Both the position numbers and the translations under genes were made by a program. The notes below the pieces were generated by a model. The model worked only from the letters and a program-made list of their open reading frames with translations. It was not told the origin of the DNA and ran no database searches. This document shows, one piece after another, positions 1 to 7,748 of a stretch of 64,000 nucleotides of DNA. Source of the DNA: Microcoleus sp. AS-A8 (GTDB taxonomy: Bacteria; Cyanobacteriota; Cyanobacteriia; Cyanobacteriales; Coleofasciculaceae); contig JAMPKV010000001.1 in NCBI GenBank assembly GCA_039962225.1, positions 186,001 to 250,000 of the forward strand, given 5' to 3'. Every line of letters begins with the position of its first letter. Position 1 is the first letter of the stretch.

Positions 1-1
1 C

Positions 2-76
2 CCTGATGATGAGCAACTCAAAAGCTTGAACGTTTTTACTTATCACCCACTTGAGGTTAAAAAAGATGGTGAGTAG
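2..76 (+). CDS. 3' end of an unknown gene (partial)
   Basis: An open frame enters from the left edge and ends at TAG (74-76), giving 24 residues that finish in ...LEVKKDGE. The other two forward frames close sooner or lack a plausible protein look. The fragment is too short to assign to a family. It could be the tail of a gene on the same strand as bvdR, with about 150 bp between them. Confidence 0.4.
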   Translation, partial: PDDEQLKSLNVFTYHPLEVKKDGE

Positions 77-229
77 ACCGAAAACTTTGGCCTATGGTGT
101 AACGTAAAAATTCAAGTATTTGTTTAAGAGTCAATACATTCGAGAAAACTTTCCTTTTTACCGACATGCCGTAGCTTGCCTTGAAGAAGTAAACGGTGAA
201 ATCCTAGTAAATAACCTCCAAATTTTTCG

Positions 230-1231
230 ATGCCATTGTTGACACAGATTAATCCTCCTTCCCTCCCCATCCGAGCTGGTATTGTTGGTACCGGATATGC
301 GGCGCAGCGACGGGCTGAAGCTTTGCAGGCTGATACGCGATCGCATTTAGTGGCTGTCAGCGGTCATACCCCCGAAAATACCCAAGAATTTGCGAAAAAC
401 TACAACGCCTCAGTTGTCGATTCCTGGACAGACTTAGTGCTGCATCCTGAGGTGGACTTGGTCGTGATTTGTACGATTAATCTCGATCATGGGATGATTG
501 TCCGGGCTGCCCTCAATGCCGGAAAGCACGTTGTTGTCGAATATCCCCTCTCCCTAGACCCTAAAGAAGCGGAGTCGCTCATTGCCCTGGCACAAGCCAA
601 AGACAAACTCCTGCATGTCGAACATATTGAACTTTTGGGCGGTATGCATGAAGCGTTGCGGCAGTTCTTGCCCCAAATTGGTAATCCCTTTTATGCTCGT
701 TACGTCACCCTATCACCGGCTCATCCTGCACCCAAGCGCTGGACATACCATCCAGAACTTTTTGGCTTTCCCTTCAGTGCTGCACTCTCGCGGATTCATC
801 GCTTCACAGACTTGTTTGGCAAGGTGGCGTCTGTTAGCTGTCAATCGCGGTTTTGGTATGCCGATGAATATTTTACGGCTTGTTTATGTACAACCCAACT
901 GTGCTTTGCCAGCGAATTAATTGTCGAAGTGACCTATGGAAAAGGAGAAACATTCTGGCATACACAACGCAACTTTGAGGTACATGGAGACCAAGGAACG
1001 CTGCTGTTTGAGGGCGATCGCGGAATGCTGATTCGCGGAGAAGAAAAGACACCGATTGAAGTGGCGGGGCGTCGCGGTTTGTTTGCCAAAGATACAAGTT
1101 TGGTATTAGATTACTTGCTCGAAGGAAAGCCTTTATACGTGTCTCCCGCTGCTAGTTGTTATGCCCTCAAAGTGGCAGATGCGGCGCGTCAATCCGCAGA
1201 AATGGGAGAGGAAATTATTCTTGAAGGCTAA
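230..1231 (+). CDS. bvdR: Biliverdin reductase (Gfo/Idh/MocA fold)
   Basis: This 333-residue NAD(P)-dependent oxidoreductase should reduce biliverdin IXalpha to bilirubin in the cytoplasm, a side branch of phycobilin metabolism. The Rossmann glycine motif GIVGTGYAAQRRAEAL is near residues 18-33. The EYPLSL and HVEHIELLGG segments and a W-T-Y-H-PE-FGFPFSAALSR stretch follow the cyanobacterial BvdR pattern as I remember it from Synechocystis, where the same GTGYAAQRRAE and EHIELLGG strings occur. The length fits that family (about 330). The ATG at 230 has no clear Shine-Dalgarno, but it places the glycine motif at the usual distance from the N-terminus. The gene appears to be a single unit. A generic Gfo/Idh oxidoreductase is the alternative, but the motif match is close. 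Confidence 0.85.
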   Translation: MPLLTQINPPSLPIRAGIVGTGYAAQRRAEALQADTRSHLVAVSGHTPENTQEFAKNYNASVVDSWTDLVLHPEVDLVVICTINLDHGMIVRAALNAGKHVVVEYPLSLDPKEAESLIALAQAKDKLLHVEHIELLGGMHEALRQFLPQIGNPFYARYVTLSPAHPAPKRWTYHPELFGFPFSAALSRIHRFTDLFGKVASVSCQSRFWYADEYFTACLCTTQLCFASELIVEVTYGKGETFWHTQRNFEVHGDQGTLLFEGDRGMLIRGEEKTPIEVAGRRGLFAKDTSLVLDYLLEGKPLYVSPAASCYALKVADAARQSAEMGEEIILEG

Positions 1232-1573
1232 CATTTTAGTTGGAACGCATAAGCCTCTACCATCTCAATTTCAGCACTACCCGACTGAATTTTGAAAATT
1301 ACCAAATCTAATTTAATCAAGGCGGAAAGTTGGGTTAGCTTGTTCTGAAGAGATAGAACTCGAATCAGGATATCTATTCTATATGTGGTTAATGATAGGT
1401 GATACGTTTTGAAGGATGAGATAGGAGGCGATCAGCCTATGAGTATGCTAGGAATACGCAAATGCTCGCTTTGAATCGCTCAGGCGAGTAGTGATCGTCT
1501 CCACCCCTCCTTCTGAAGTAACTAGGATTAAACATCAATTCAGCATCAAAATATCAGACGGAATTTACAGATA
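1232..1573. other. Intergenic stretch, no gene seen
   Basis: These 342 bp lie between the convergent bvdR and the small secreted protein gene. The stretch contains short imperfect inverted repeats (for example CTCGC ... GCGAG around 1463-1490) but no open frame with a credible start and no clear terminator with a T-run. Confidence 0.5.
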
Positions 1574-1978
1574 TTATTGATCCAAATTGAACTGTACTTC
1601 CACTCTCTCAGGGCCATTTAATGGCTGATTATTAAGAGGTTGATGCTGTTCCCAAGGAACAGGATTAACTGAGGAGTAAAGGGGTCTATTACCCACCAAT
1701 TGTACATCCTCATTTATTGGCCATACGGTTCCATTGCGCTCGATAAAATTGTTATTATTCCCCACCGGACTAAATGAAGTCGTTGAAGAATCGTCTAAAA
1801 AAAAGTTGTTTAAGTCATTACCTATTGTTCTGCTTCTAATACCGTTCAGGGACTCACCCGATAAGGTAACGCTTGCACTATCTGTGTTTGAGACTACGGC
1901 TGACTGTGCATGAACTGAGCTAGCTAACCCTGTACTCACGGCCAAAAGTCCCAGGACTGTAAAAATTCTGTGCTTCAT
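1574..1978 (-). CDS. Small secreted protein of unknown function
   Basis: The predicted product has 134 residues. Residues 1-25 form a classical Sec signal peptide: a basic start MKHR, a hydrophobic core, and an Ala-x-Ala-like end VHAQSA. The mature part is rich in Asn, Ser and Thr, has no cysteine, and shows no domain I recognise. A good ribosome site (AGGAG about 7 nt upstream) supports the ATG at 1978. It lies just downstream of the rppA/rppB-like pair on the same strand, separated by about 140 bp, so it may belong to the metal-resistance region. That link is only positional. The product is probably periplasmic or exported. Confidence 0.65.
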   Translation of the reverse strand: MKHRIFTVLGLLAVSTGLASSVHAQSAVVSNTDSASVTLSGESLNGIRSRTIGNDLNNFFLDDSSTTSFSPVGNNNNFIERNGTVWPINEDVQLVGNRPLYSSVNPVPWEQHQPLNNQPLNGPERVEVQFNLDQ

Positions 1979-2119
1979 GGACTTACTCCTAAGTAGAACT
2001 CCTTACTTTGTATGGTTGTAAAATTGGGTAAGGTTTACCTCTATCCCAGGAGGATGTAATAAACAATCGACTATCTTCTATTGGATAGATTTTTCAGGAT
2101 TTGAGCGATGGGGAAGTCT

Positions 2120-3541
2120 CTATCTGTTGAATCTGAACTTCTTTTGAGATGACTGGCGATATAGGCTGTTGAACAAAATAGAGCGATCGCTCTTAGGTGG
2201 GGCAACTTCCAAAGGTAATCGAATAGTGAACGTGCTACCTTGGCCTAAGACGCTTTGTACTTGTAGGCTACCCTGGTGTGCTTGAACAATTGCTTTTGCG
2301 ATCGCTAAGCCCAATCCCGATCCACCAGTGTTACGGGAGCGATCGCTATTCACCCGATAGAAGCGATCGAAAATCTGCGTTTGCTCAGAAGGTGCAATGC
2401 CAATACCTGTATCCTGGATCTGAATCAAAGCTTGATCGTCGCTGCGATCTAAGGCAACTGTTACCTGACCCCCAGCAGGGGTGTATTGGATGGCATTGAT
2501 AATTAAGTTAGAGACTAAGCGATAAAGCTGCTCCTCATCACCGATAACGTTCAGTGGGTTATGTACCCGTACCGAAGATGTCAGCGTCACCGATTTGGAG
2601 AGTGCCAACGCTGCAAATTCCTCTACTAAATCGCTGACAATATCATTCAGGCAACAAAGCTGGCGTCGCCGTGCCAAAGCTTGTTGTTCCAGACGAGCCA
2701 ATAGCAACAAATCGGCAACTAGCTGAATCAGCCGCCGATTCTGACGCCCTATCGTGTCTAGTATGTCCTGCACCTCTTTTTCATCCAACTGAGGCACCGA
2801 ACGTGCTGATTCCACCGTCGCCTGTGTCGCCGCTAGAGGTGTCCGCAACTCGTGGGCAGCATCCGCTGTAAACTGTTGAATCTGCTTGTAGGATTGGTAG
2901 ATGGGTTGCATCGCTAACGCGGCTAACCACCAACTGGAGACGCCTACCAGAATCAATGTAGTTGGCAATCCCAAGATCAAAATCCATTTCACATTATTAA
3001 GGTAGTCGTTGAAGTCTTTGAGACTCCGCCCTACTTGAAAGTACCCCCAATCGCGATTGTTGCGGGTATGCAGCGATAGAGAAATTTGGTGATAAACGTT
3101 GCCTTTGCTATCTTTTAGGGTTTGCCAGCGTTCTTTGTTTAACACTTGGGGCAGTCCCTCTGGATGAACACCCGCTATGGCAATCAATCGTCCTGAAGTA
3201 TCGAAGAAGCGGACATAGTAGTTGCCTTGGTTAACGGCGCTAAGAATGTGGCGAGAGGAACTCGACTGCGCTGTCATACAGCTAGCTCCTCGATGACAAA
3301 GATTTGGTACAAGCTCCTCTACAATCGGCTCCAGGCGTCCGGGTTGGTTCAATTTCAGTTCAATACTGTCATGCAGCGTCCCCGCTACAGATTCTAACTC
3401 GCGGTCTACTGCTACCTTATGGGCATGAGCGATCGCTTCATAGACACCGAGTCCAGACATGCTCAAAATTAAACCCATGACTCCTGCATACCACAGAGCC
3501 AATCGCCAGCGAGTTCGGTTAAACAGTTTATTTTGATTCAT
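2120..3541 (-). CDS. rppB: Sensor histidine kinase, RppB/NrsS/CopS type
   Basis: This membrane kinase pairs with the response regulator encoded immediately upstream. The start MNQNKLFNRTRW at 3541 is preferred because it overlaps the regulator's 3' end by 14 bp; a longer frame to 3583 would add 14 unlikely residues. The order is TM helix near residues 12-34, periplasmic domain of about 150 residues, TM helix near 184-206, a short linker, HisKA with AAHELRTPLAA, then HATPase with N box (NLIINAIQYTP), G1 (DTGIGIAP), F box (FDRFYRV) and G2 (GSGLGLAIAK). The periplasmic part contains CHRGASC with nearby Met and His residues, a possible metal ligand set (inference). In Synechocystis, relatives sense nickel (NrsS/RppB) or copper (CopS). 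The surrounding efflux genes support metal sensing; the ion is not proven. Confidence 0.82.
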   Translation of the reverse strand: MNQNKLFNRTRWRLALWYAGVMGLILSMSGLGVYEAIAHAHKVAVDRELESVAGTLHDSIELKLNQPGRLEPIVEELVPNLCHRGASCMTAQSSSSRHILSAVNQGNYYVRFFDTSGRLIAIAGVHPEGLPQVLNKERWQTLKDSKGNVYHQISLSLHTRNNRDWGYFQVGRSLKDFNDYLNNVKWILILGLPTTLILVGVSSWWLAALAMQPIYQSYKQIQQFTADAAHELRTPLAATQATVESARSVPQLDEKEVQDILDTIGRQNRRLIQLVADLLLLARLEQQALARRRQLCCLNDIVSDLVEEFAALALSKSVTLTSSVRVHNPLNVIGDEEQLYRLVSNLIINAIQYTPAGGQVTVALDRSDDQALIQIQDTGIGIAPSEQTQIFDRFYRVNSDRSRNTGGSGLGLAIAKAIVQAHQGSLQVQSVLGQGSTFTIRLPLEVAPPKSDRSILFNSLYRQSSQKKFRFNR

Positions 3542-4232
3542 GAGTTGGATTGAAGCGATACCCCATGCCATGTAACGTTTCAATCAAATCAGGGCAGCCA
3601 AAAGACGCCAGCTTGCGTCGCAACAGACGCACTTGAGCCGCCACCACATTACTAATCGGTTCTGCACCCACTTCCCATAGGTGGTTGCGAATCTGGTCAC
3701 TGCTAAGGATGTAGTTGGGGTGTTTCATAAAGTACTCCAGCAGTTGGAATTCCTTAGTGGTTAGGGGAATAACCTGCTGTTCGCCCAAATTGTTTTGAAA
3801 ACAAACGGTTCGGGTGCTGTAATCTAGGGTAAGACTGCCAACCGTCAATTGTTGGGGTTGAAGTTGGGGCGATCGCCTCTGCAATGCCCTCAATCGTGCC
3901 AGCAATTCCGCCATACCAAACGGCTTTACCAGATAGTCATCCGCACCAGCATCTAACCCAGCTACCTTATCTTCCATTTGGTCTTTGGCTGTGAGCATCA
4001 AAATTGGTAAAGGATTGCGTTGCGATCGCACTCGCTTGCACAGCTCTAATCCTGACAGTCCTGGTAGTAACCAGTCGAAGATAGCCAGTGTATATTGCGT
4101 TTGTGGGTCTTCCAGATAGTTCCAGGCTTCAGTCCCATCTTGAACCCAATCAACCACATACTTTTCCTGGTTCAAAATTCGCTTGATAGCAGCGCCTAAA
4201 TCGGGTTCATCTTCGACTAACAAAACTCTCAT
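3528..4232 (-). CDS. rppA: OmpR-family response regulator, RppA/NrsR/CopR type
   Basis: The 234-residue regulator has an N-terminal receiver domain with acidic pocket VEDEPD, phospho-acceptor Asp53 in AIFDWLLPG, and the conserved Lys in DDYLVKPF. A C-terminal winged-helix DNA-binding domain follows from about residue 130 to the end (TTKEFQLLEYFMKHP, then VAAQVRLLRRKL). It is the first gene of the pair and overlaps the kinase start by 14 bp. The receiver stretch TQYTLAIFDWLLPGLSG is characteristic of the RppA group of cyanobacteria. Winged-helix regulators of this class bind direct repeats spaced 11 bp. Three such repeats occur upstream of the efflux and DUF305 genes in this window, so I infer that this protein controls them. 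I found no identical repeat in front of rppA itself. Confidence 0.85.
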   Translation of the reverse strand: MRVLLVEDEPDLGAAIKRILNQEKYVVDWVQDGTEAWNYLEDPQTQYTLAIFDWLLPGLSGLELCKRVRSQRNPLPILMLTAKDQMEDKVAGLDAGADDYLVKPFGMAELLARLRALQRRSPQLQPQQLTVGSLTLDYSTRTVCFQNNLGEQQVIPLTTKEFQLLEYFMKHPNYILSSDQIRNHLWEVGAEPISNVVAAQVRLLRRKLASFGCPDLIETLHGMGYRFNPTHESK

Positions 4233-4449
4233 AACAAGCAGCTATTTAGCGGTAGGTTTGAATTCGAGCTAAACGAGTGGGATTTCTGCTGAATATTTCA
4301 CAATTTTGTATTCATGTAGTGGGGAACACATCAAAGCGTCTTGTCTGCACCAGCGTTTTATCGCCTTTTTCGGTTTGCGATCGCTCTTTACTGGCTACGG
4401 GGTGTACGGAAAGGCAATCCTTGGATTTTCGAGGTGCGATCGCGTTTTA

Positions 4450-6747
4450 CTATCTGTTGTTCCTATTCTCAATCTCAGCGATGGGTAGCAACAAAGTATC
4501 CTCAATCTGCGCTCGTACTTCACTAGTTACTTGACAACTGATATTCAAGCGATCTATCAGGTACTTATTGAACTCGTAATAACGCTTAAGCGCGTTCTTA
4601 AGGTGCTGGCTCAACTTCCCATCCTGACCGACCTTGAAATCTGGAATCCTCACAGCTCTTAATTGCTCAATCCATACTTGGTATTCTTTTTGCCACCACT
4701 CATCAAATCTTTCCCTATCTTCATCTGGGTTCGGAACTTGAGCCTGGATTTGTTGCAGGGTTTGACTTAGTTCAGGCTCAATGTTAAATGTAAAGACACG
4801 GGCAAGGACAACATCAAGGTCAACTTCAAAAGCTAAGTCAAGGACATTAGTAGATTGTTTACGGGCGAGGGCAGCGGCACGTGGAAAAGAACCAGCAGAA
4901 TGATAGAGGCGGGAAAGAGAATTAGGATTAGTATGGACACGGGAAAGAGAAAGACCAAGGACACGAACAAGAGCAAGGTAAAAAGCACGAACAGTTACAG
5001 GTTTGTAAGGAGACTGAACTGAACGAGATTTTTGGCTTATCCACTGGATAACTTGTTGCAACTCGGCGTCTTTTGCCGTGATTAAATCGATTTGTTGTTT
5101 CAATAAAAGCAGCGTATCACCATTCCAATTCAGCTCACCTGCTAGCAAATATACTTCGCGCCAACGTTTCTCCGTCAGCAGACTTTTTATTATTTCTGAA
5201 TTAGAACTAGCCACAATTGCTCTAGCAGTGAAATACTCTTGAAACGTCAGGTGAGAGAAGGAGTAAATTCCCATTGATCGCTCAACCAGCAACCCGTGTT
5301 GAGCCTCAATTGCTTTCAGGACAGTTGTGCTATCCTCTCGTAATTCATCTAGATCGATTTGGCTATCGGGTAAGGTGCGGAGATAGTTCGCGATGAGTTG
5401 CTGGATTTTGTCTTGATCAAAAAAGTACTCCCCTTGCTCAAAGGTGATAGCTGCAACCTGACTCAGTAGCTTGTGCTTACGTGGCACACTCAAATTTCGA
5501 TAAATCTCATCCCGTTGAATGCCTCTTGCTTCATCCCATCTAACCAACAGAATATCTATTCCCTGCTCATACAGCTTAGTTCGGCTGGAAGGAAAGTCTG
5601 CTGCTTCCTGAAAAAATAAGCAAGTCAAACTTAGAAGAATCGGTGTGACTGCCAGTTCTCGGATTTGCTTATTCTCTGGAAGCTGAAGCTTCTCCATAAA
5701 CTGAGATGCCTTTTCTTGCCCCTCTTCCTCAGAATTATTTGCAACCGCCACAAACCACTTTTGTGCAAAGGCTTCGATTTGCTCAGAGTTAAAATCTGCA
5801 ACCTGAACATCAGTGAATCCATCAAAACCGCATGATTGGGCAGCAATACGGCAAGTGATTACGAGCTGATTTTGGTAAAATTTTTCAGCAAACCGACGAA
5901 TTTCTTTCAGTACTTTCCTGAAGTGAGCTTGTGGTACTTCATCTAAGCCATCCAGCAACATTAAGGCTCTGCCGTATTTTAGTAAGGTTTCCAACTCCTC
6001 ATAGGAGACACCACAGCTTTCCAGGTCTTGGCTGATGTTGTTGAATAGATTGAAATCACCAGCATCACTAGCATCCTCAGCAAAATCTTTCAGTCTCATA
6101 AAAATCGGGAGCCTATCAGCGAGAAACTGACCTTTGTTGCACTCAATGGCTAGATGCTTCAAAAAGGTAGTTTTCCCAGAGCCTGGTTTACCCAGCATCA
6201 TCAGCTTAGAGTAAGTACTCGCTGCCTCCTGTGCTGGTACTCGTTTCTGAAGAACCTTACCCAAGCCAAAGCGGTCAAATTCTTCTGTATCTGGGTTTAA
6301 GACTTGCGGTAACTGAGACATCTCCACTGGTATGTAATTGGTGGGCTTCTCCAAAATGTTGACATCAACGTAAAGGTGATTCACCTCTATTGGTTGGGGA
6401 ATATTCAACATTCGCAAAGTGCCACACTGGTATTGGATTTTGTCGTGAGAGCGTCGCCTCACCTCTCGCACTAGGGCATTGATATCAAAGCTGTGATCTG
6501 GATTTGTTTCTACCTCTGGTTCGTTAGGTTGCCTTGCAACAATCTCGTCCCATTCTAGGTTTAGTCTTTCGCAGATTTGGTAAAAATACTTGCGGTCAAT
6601 ACGCTCACCTGCAAAAAATTTGTTGACTGGCTGCCGACTCATTCCTAACTCTTCTGCCAGAGCCTTCTGATTCAAGGAGTGGTAACTCAAAGCTGTTTTG
6701 GCTTTTTCAATGCCCTTGGTCGATGCTTTTAGTGAACGTCCAGTCAT
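4450..6747 (-). CDS. HTH-NACHT NTPase, defence-type STAND protein
   Basis: The product has 765 residues. An N-terminal helix-turn-helix (about residues 20-70: LNQKALAEELGMSRQPVNKFF) is followed by a linker and a NACHT ATPase with Walker A GKPGSGKTTFLKH near 182 and Walker B ALMLLDGLDEVP near 262. A helical region with SFSHLTFQEYFTARAIV, typical of NACHT and NLR proteins, comes next. The C-terminal region carries a Leu/Ala/Arg-rich helical stretch (RAFYLALVRVLGLSLSRVH) common in cyanobacterial NACHT proteins. Bacterial NACHT proteins include proven antiphage effectors; whether this one is defensive is inference. The HTH would suit DNA binding or autoregulation. The gene is monocistronic and shares a 172-bp divergent intergenic region with a small HNH gene. 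It separates the rppA/rppB pair from the RND pump genes. Confidence 0.85.
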   Translation of the reverse strand: MTGRSLKASTKGIEKAKTALSYHSLNQKALAEELGMSRQPVNKFFAGERIDRKYFYQICERLNLEWDEIVARQPNEPEVETNPDHSFDINALVREVRRRSHDKIQYQCGTLRMLNIPQPIEVNHLYVDVNILEKPTNYIPVEMSQLPQVLNPDTEEFDRFGLGKVLQKRVPAQEAASTYSKLMMLGKPGSGKTTFLKHLAIECNKGQFLADRLPIFMRLKDFAEDASDAGDFNLFNNISQDLESCGVSYEELETLLKYGRALMLLDGLDEVPQAHFRKVLKEIRRFAEKFYQNQLVITCRIAAQSCGFDGFTDVQVADFNSEQIEAFAQKWFVAVANNSEEEGQEKASQFMEKLQLPENKQIRELAVTPILLSLTCLFFQEAADFPSSRTKLYEQGIDILLVRWDEARGIQRDEIYRNLSVPRKHKLLSQVAAITFEQGEYFFDQDKIQQLIANYLRTLPDSQIDLDELREDSTTVLKAIEAQHGLLVERSMGIYSFSHLTFQEYFTARAIVASSNSEIIKSLLTEKRWREVYLLAGELNWNGDTLLLLKQQIDLITAKDAELQQVIQWISQKSRSVQSPYKPVTVRAFYLALVRVLGLSLSRVHTNPNSLSRLYHSAGSFPRAAALARKQSTNVLDLAFEVDLDVVLARVFTFNIEPELSQTLQQIQAQVPNPDEDRERFDEWWQKEYQVWIEQLRAVRIPDFKVGQDGKLSQHLKNALKRYYEFNKYLIDRLNISCQVTSEVRAQIEDTLLLPIAEIENRNNR

Positions 6748-6919
6748 AGCCCAATCGTTAAATTTGAGACTATCTTAACTGGCTAGATTTAAAGTCATAC
6801 GCTAACTCATCCACTCATTCATAAAGTCATTCCCTCTCAGTCCTTTACTCAGTCTTGTTCTCAGCCACTAGGGAGCGAAGCTAGGGATGAAGTGATTTAG
6901 AAGATAGGAGGCTTTAGAC

Positions 6920-7132
6920 ATGGCAAACATGACACCTAAAGCAAGGCGCAACAAAAAAGAAAGACTCATCGCTATGTACGGACCCTACTGTTGCTATTGT
7001 GGCAAGTACCTGAGAAGAAGGGAAATGACCTTGGAGCATTTAATTGCTAAACGCGATGGTGGCTCCAATGCTATTGAAAACTTGCGAATTGCCTGCTATT
7101 ACTGCAACCATTCCCGTCATAACAACATTTAG
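6920..7132 (+). CDS. Small HNH endonuclease
   Basis: This 70-residue protein is essentially a bare HNH nuclease domain. Zinc-binding pairs CCYC (about residues 25-28) and CYYC (about 60-63) flank the catalytic LEHLIAKRDGGSN, and an Asn/His-rich end CNHSRHNN follows. The start is firm: AGGAGG lies about 8 nt upstream of the ATG. It is transcribed divergently from the HTH-NACHT gene and convergently with the lipoprotein gene, with a hairpin across the two stops. It probably nicks or cuts DNA. Such small HNH proteins occur in mobile elements, restriction systems and as orphan genes. A functional link with the NACHT gene is speculative. The basic N-terminus (KARRNKKERL) would favour nucleic-acid contact. 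Confidence 0.82.
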   Translation: MANMTPKARRNKKERLIAMYGPYCCYCGKYLRRREMTLEHLIAKRDGGSNAIENLRIACYYCNHSRHNNI

Positions 7133-7156
7133 CTCCTACTTGCACCAGGAGGAGCT
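7131..7156. terminator. Bidirectional hairpin between convergent genes
   Basis: AGCTCCT (7131-7137) pairs perfectly with AGGAGCT (7150-7156) across a 12-nt loop. The hairpin overlaps the stop codons of the HNH gene and of the convergent lipoprotein gene, so it could end transcription from both sides. There is no long T-run on either side, so this is a candidate only. Confidence 0.5.
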
Positions 7157-7652
7157 AGTGATTAAAACTAAAACGACCGTCTACCTTTTTTCCATCAATA
7201 TCTGAAGTAATTTTCACCTGATACTGACCCGTTGCTTTTTCTGCTAACAGAGCAGCGTAGTGTTTCCCCGCAGCATCATAGGGAAGGTATAAAGATTTCT
7301 GCGTACCGTCAGGCAACTGAACTTGAGCTGTTACTTTAGCGTTCGGTATGGCTTCGTGATTGTCCCCTTTTTGCAAATAAAAATCTAAATGAGTTCCGTT
7401 ATTTTCCTTCACTGGGACAAACTCTAAGTGATAGGGGCCTGACTCAACAACTTGACCCCCTTTTAGAGGTTTTGCGGCATGACCAGATGACTCAGTTTTA
7501 GCTGCATCAGTTGGTTGTGCAGTTGATTCGGCTGGTTGGGTACTTGTTGGGCTGTTATCTGAGTTTGGGGATTGGTTGTTGTTACCACATGCTCCTAAAA
7601 AAATCAGGCTTGCACTGCCTAGAACCATTAAGACAGACTTGATATATTTCAT
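7155..7652 (-). CDS. Lipoprotein linked to the RND metal pump
   Basis: The start MKYIKSVLMVLGS at 7652 is preferred over a longer frame because AGGAG lies about 8 nt upstream and it yields a lipoprotein signal peptide with lipobox LGAC near residues 19-22. The 165-residue product has a Ser/Thr/Pro/Gln-rich spacer up to about residue 65. A compact beta-rich domain follows, with HLEFVPVKENNGTHLDFYL and GQYQVKITSDIDG, resembling YtkA/FixH-like periplasmic domains. It lies 96 bp downstream of the large RND pump gene on the same strand and is probably co-transcribed. In Synechocystis the copper pump genes copB and copA are followed by a small gene, copC, so a similar accessory role is plausible. 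Metal binding is not shown by the sequence beyond a few His residues. Confidence 0.7.
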   Translation of the reverse strand: MKYIKSVLMVLGSASLIFLGACGNNNQSPNSDNSPTSTQPAESTAQPTDAAKTESSGHAAKPLKGGQVVESGPYHLEFVPVKENNGTHLDFYLQKGDNHEAIPNAKVTAQVQLPDGTQKSLYLPYDAAGKHYAALLAEKATGQYQVKITSDIDGKKVDGRFSFNH

Positions 7653-7748
7653 ACTTTTTACTCCTGAATAAAACAACTGCAACTCCACAAGAATTTCTGG
7701 CACCCACATCAATTGAAAACAAACACTGCACAAATAATCGCGATAAAA

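Noticed and set aside
4277-4534. Several overlapping plus-strand frames upstream of rppA
   Set aside because: They overlap the end of the NACHT gene and each other; no ribosome site or conserved pattern.
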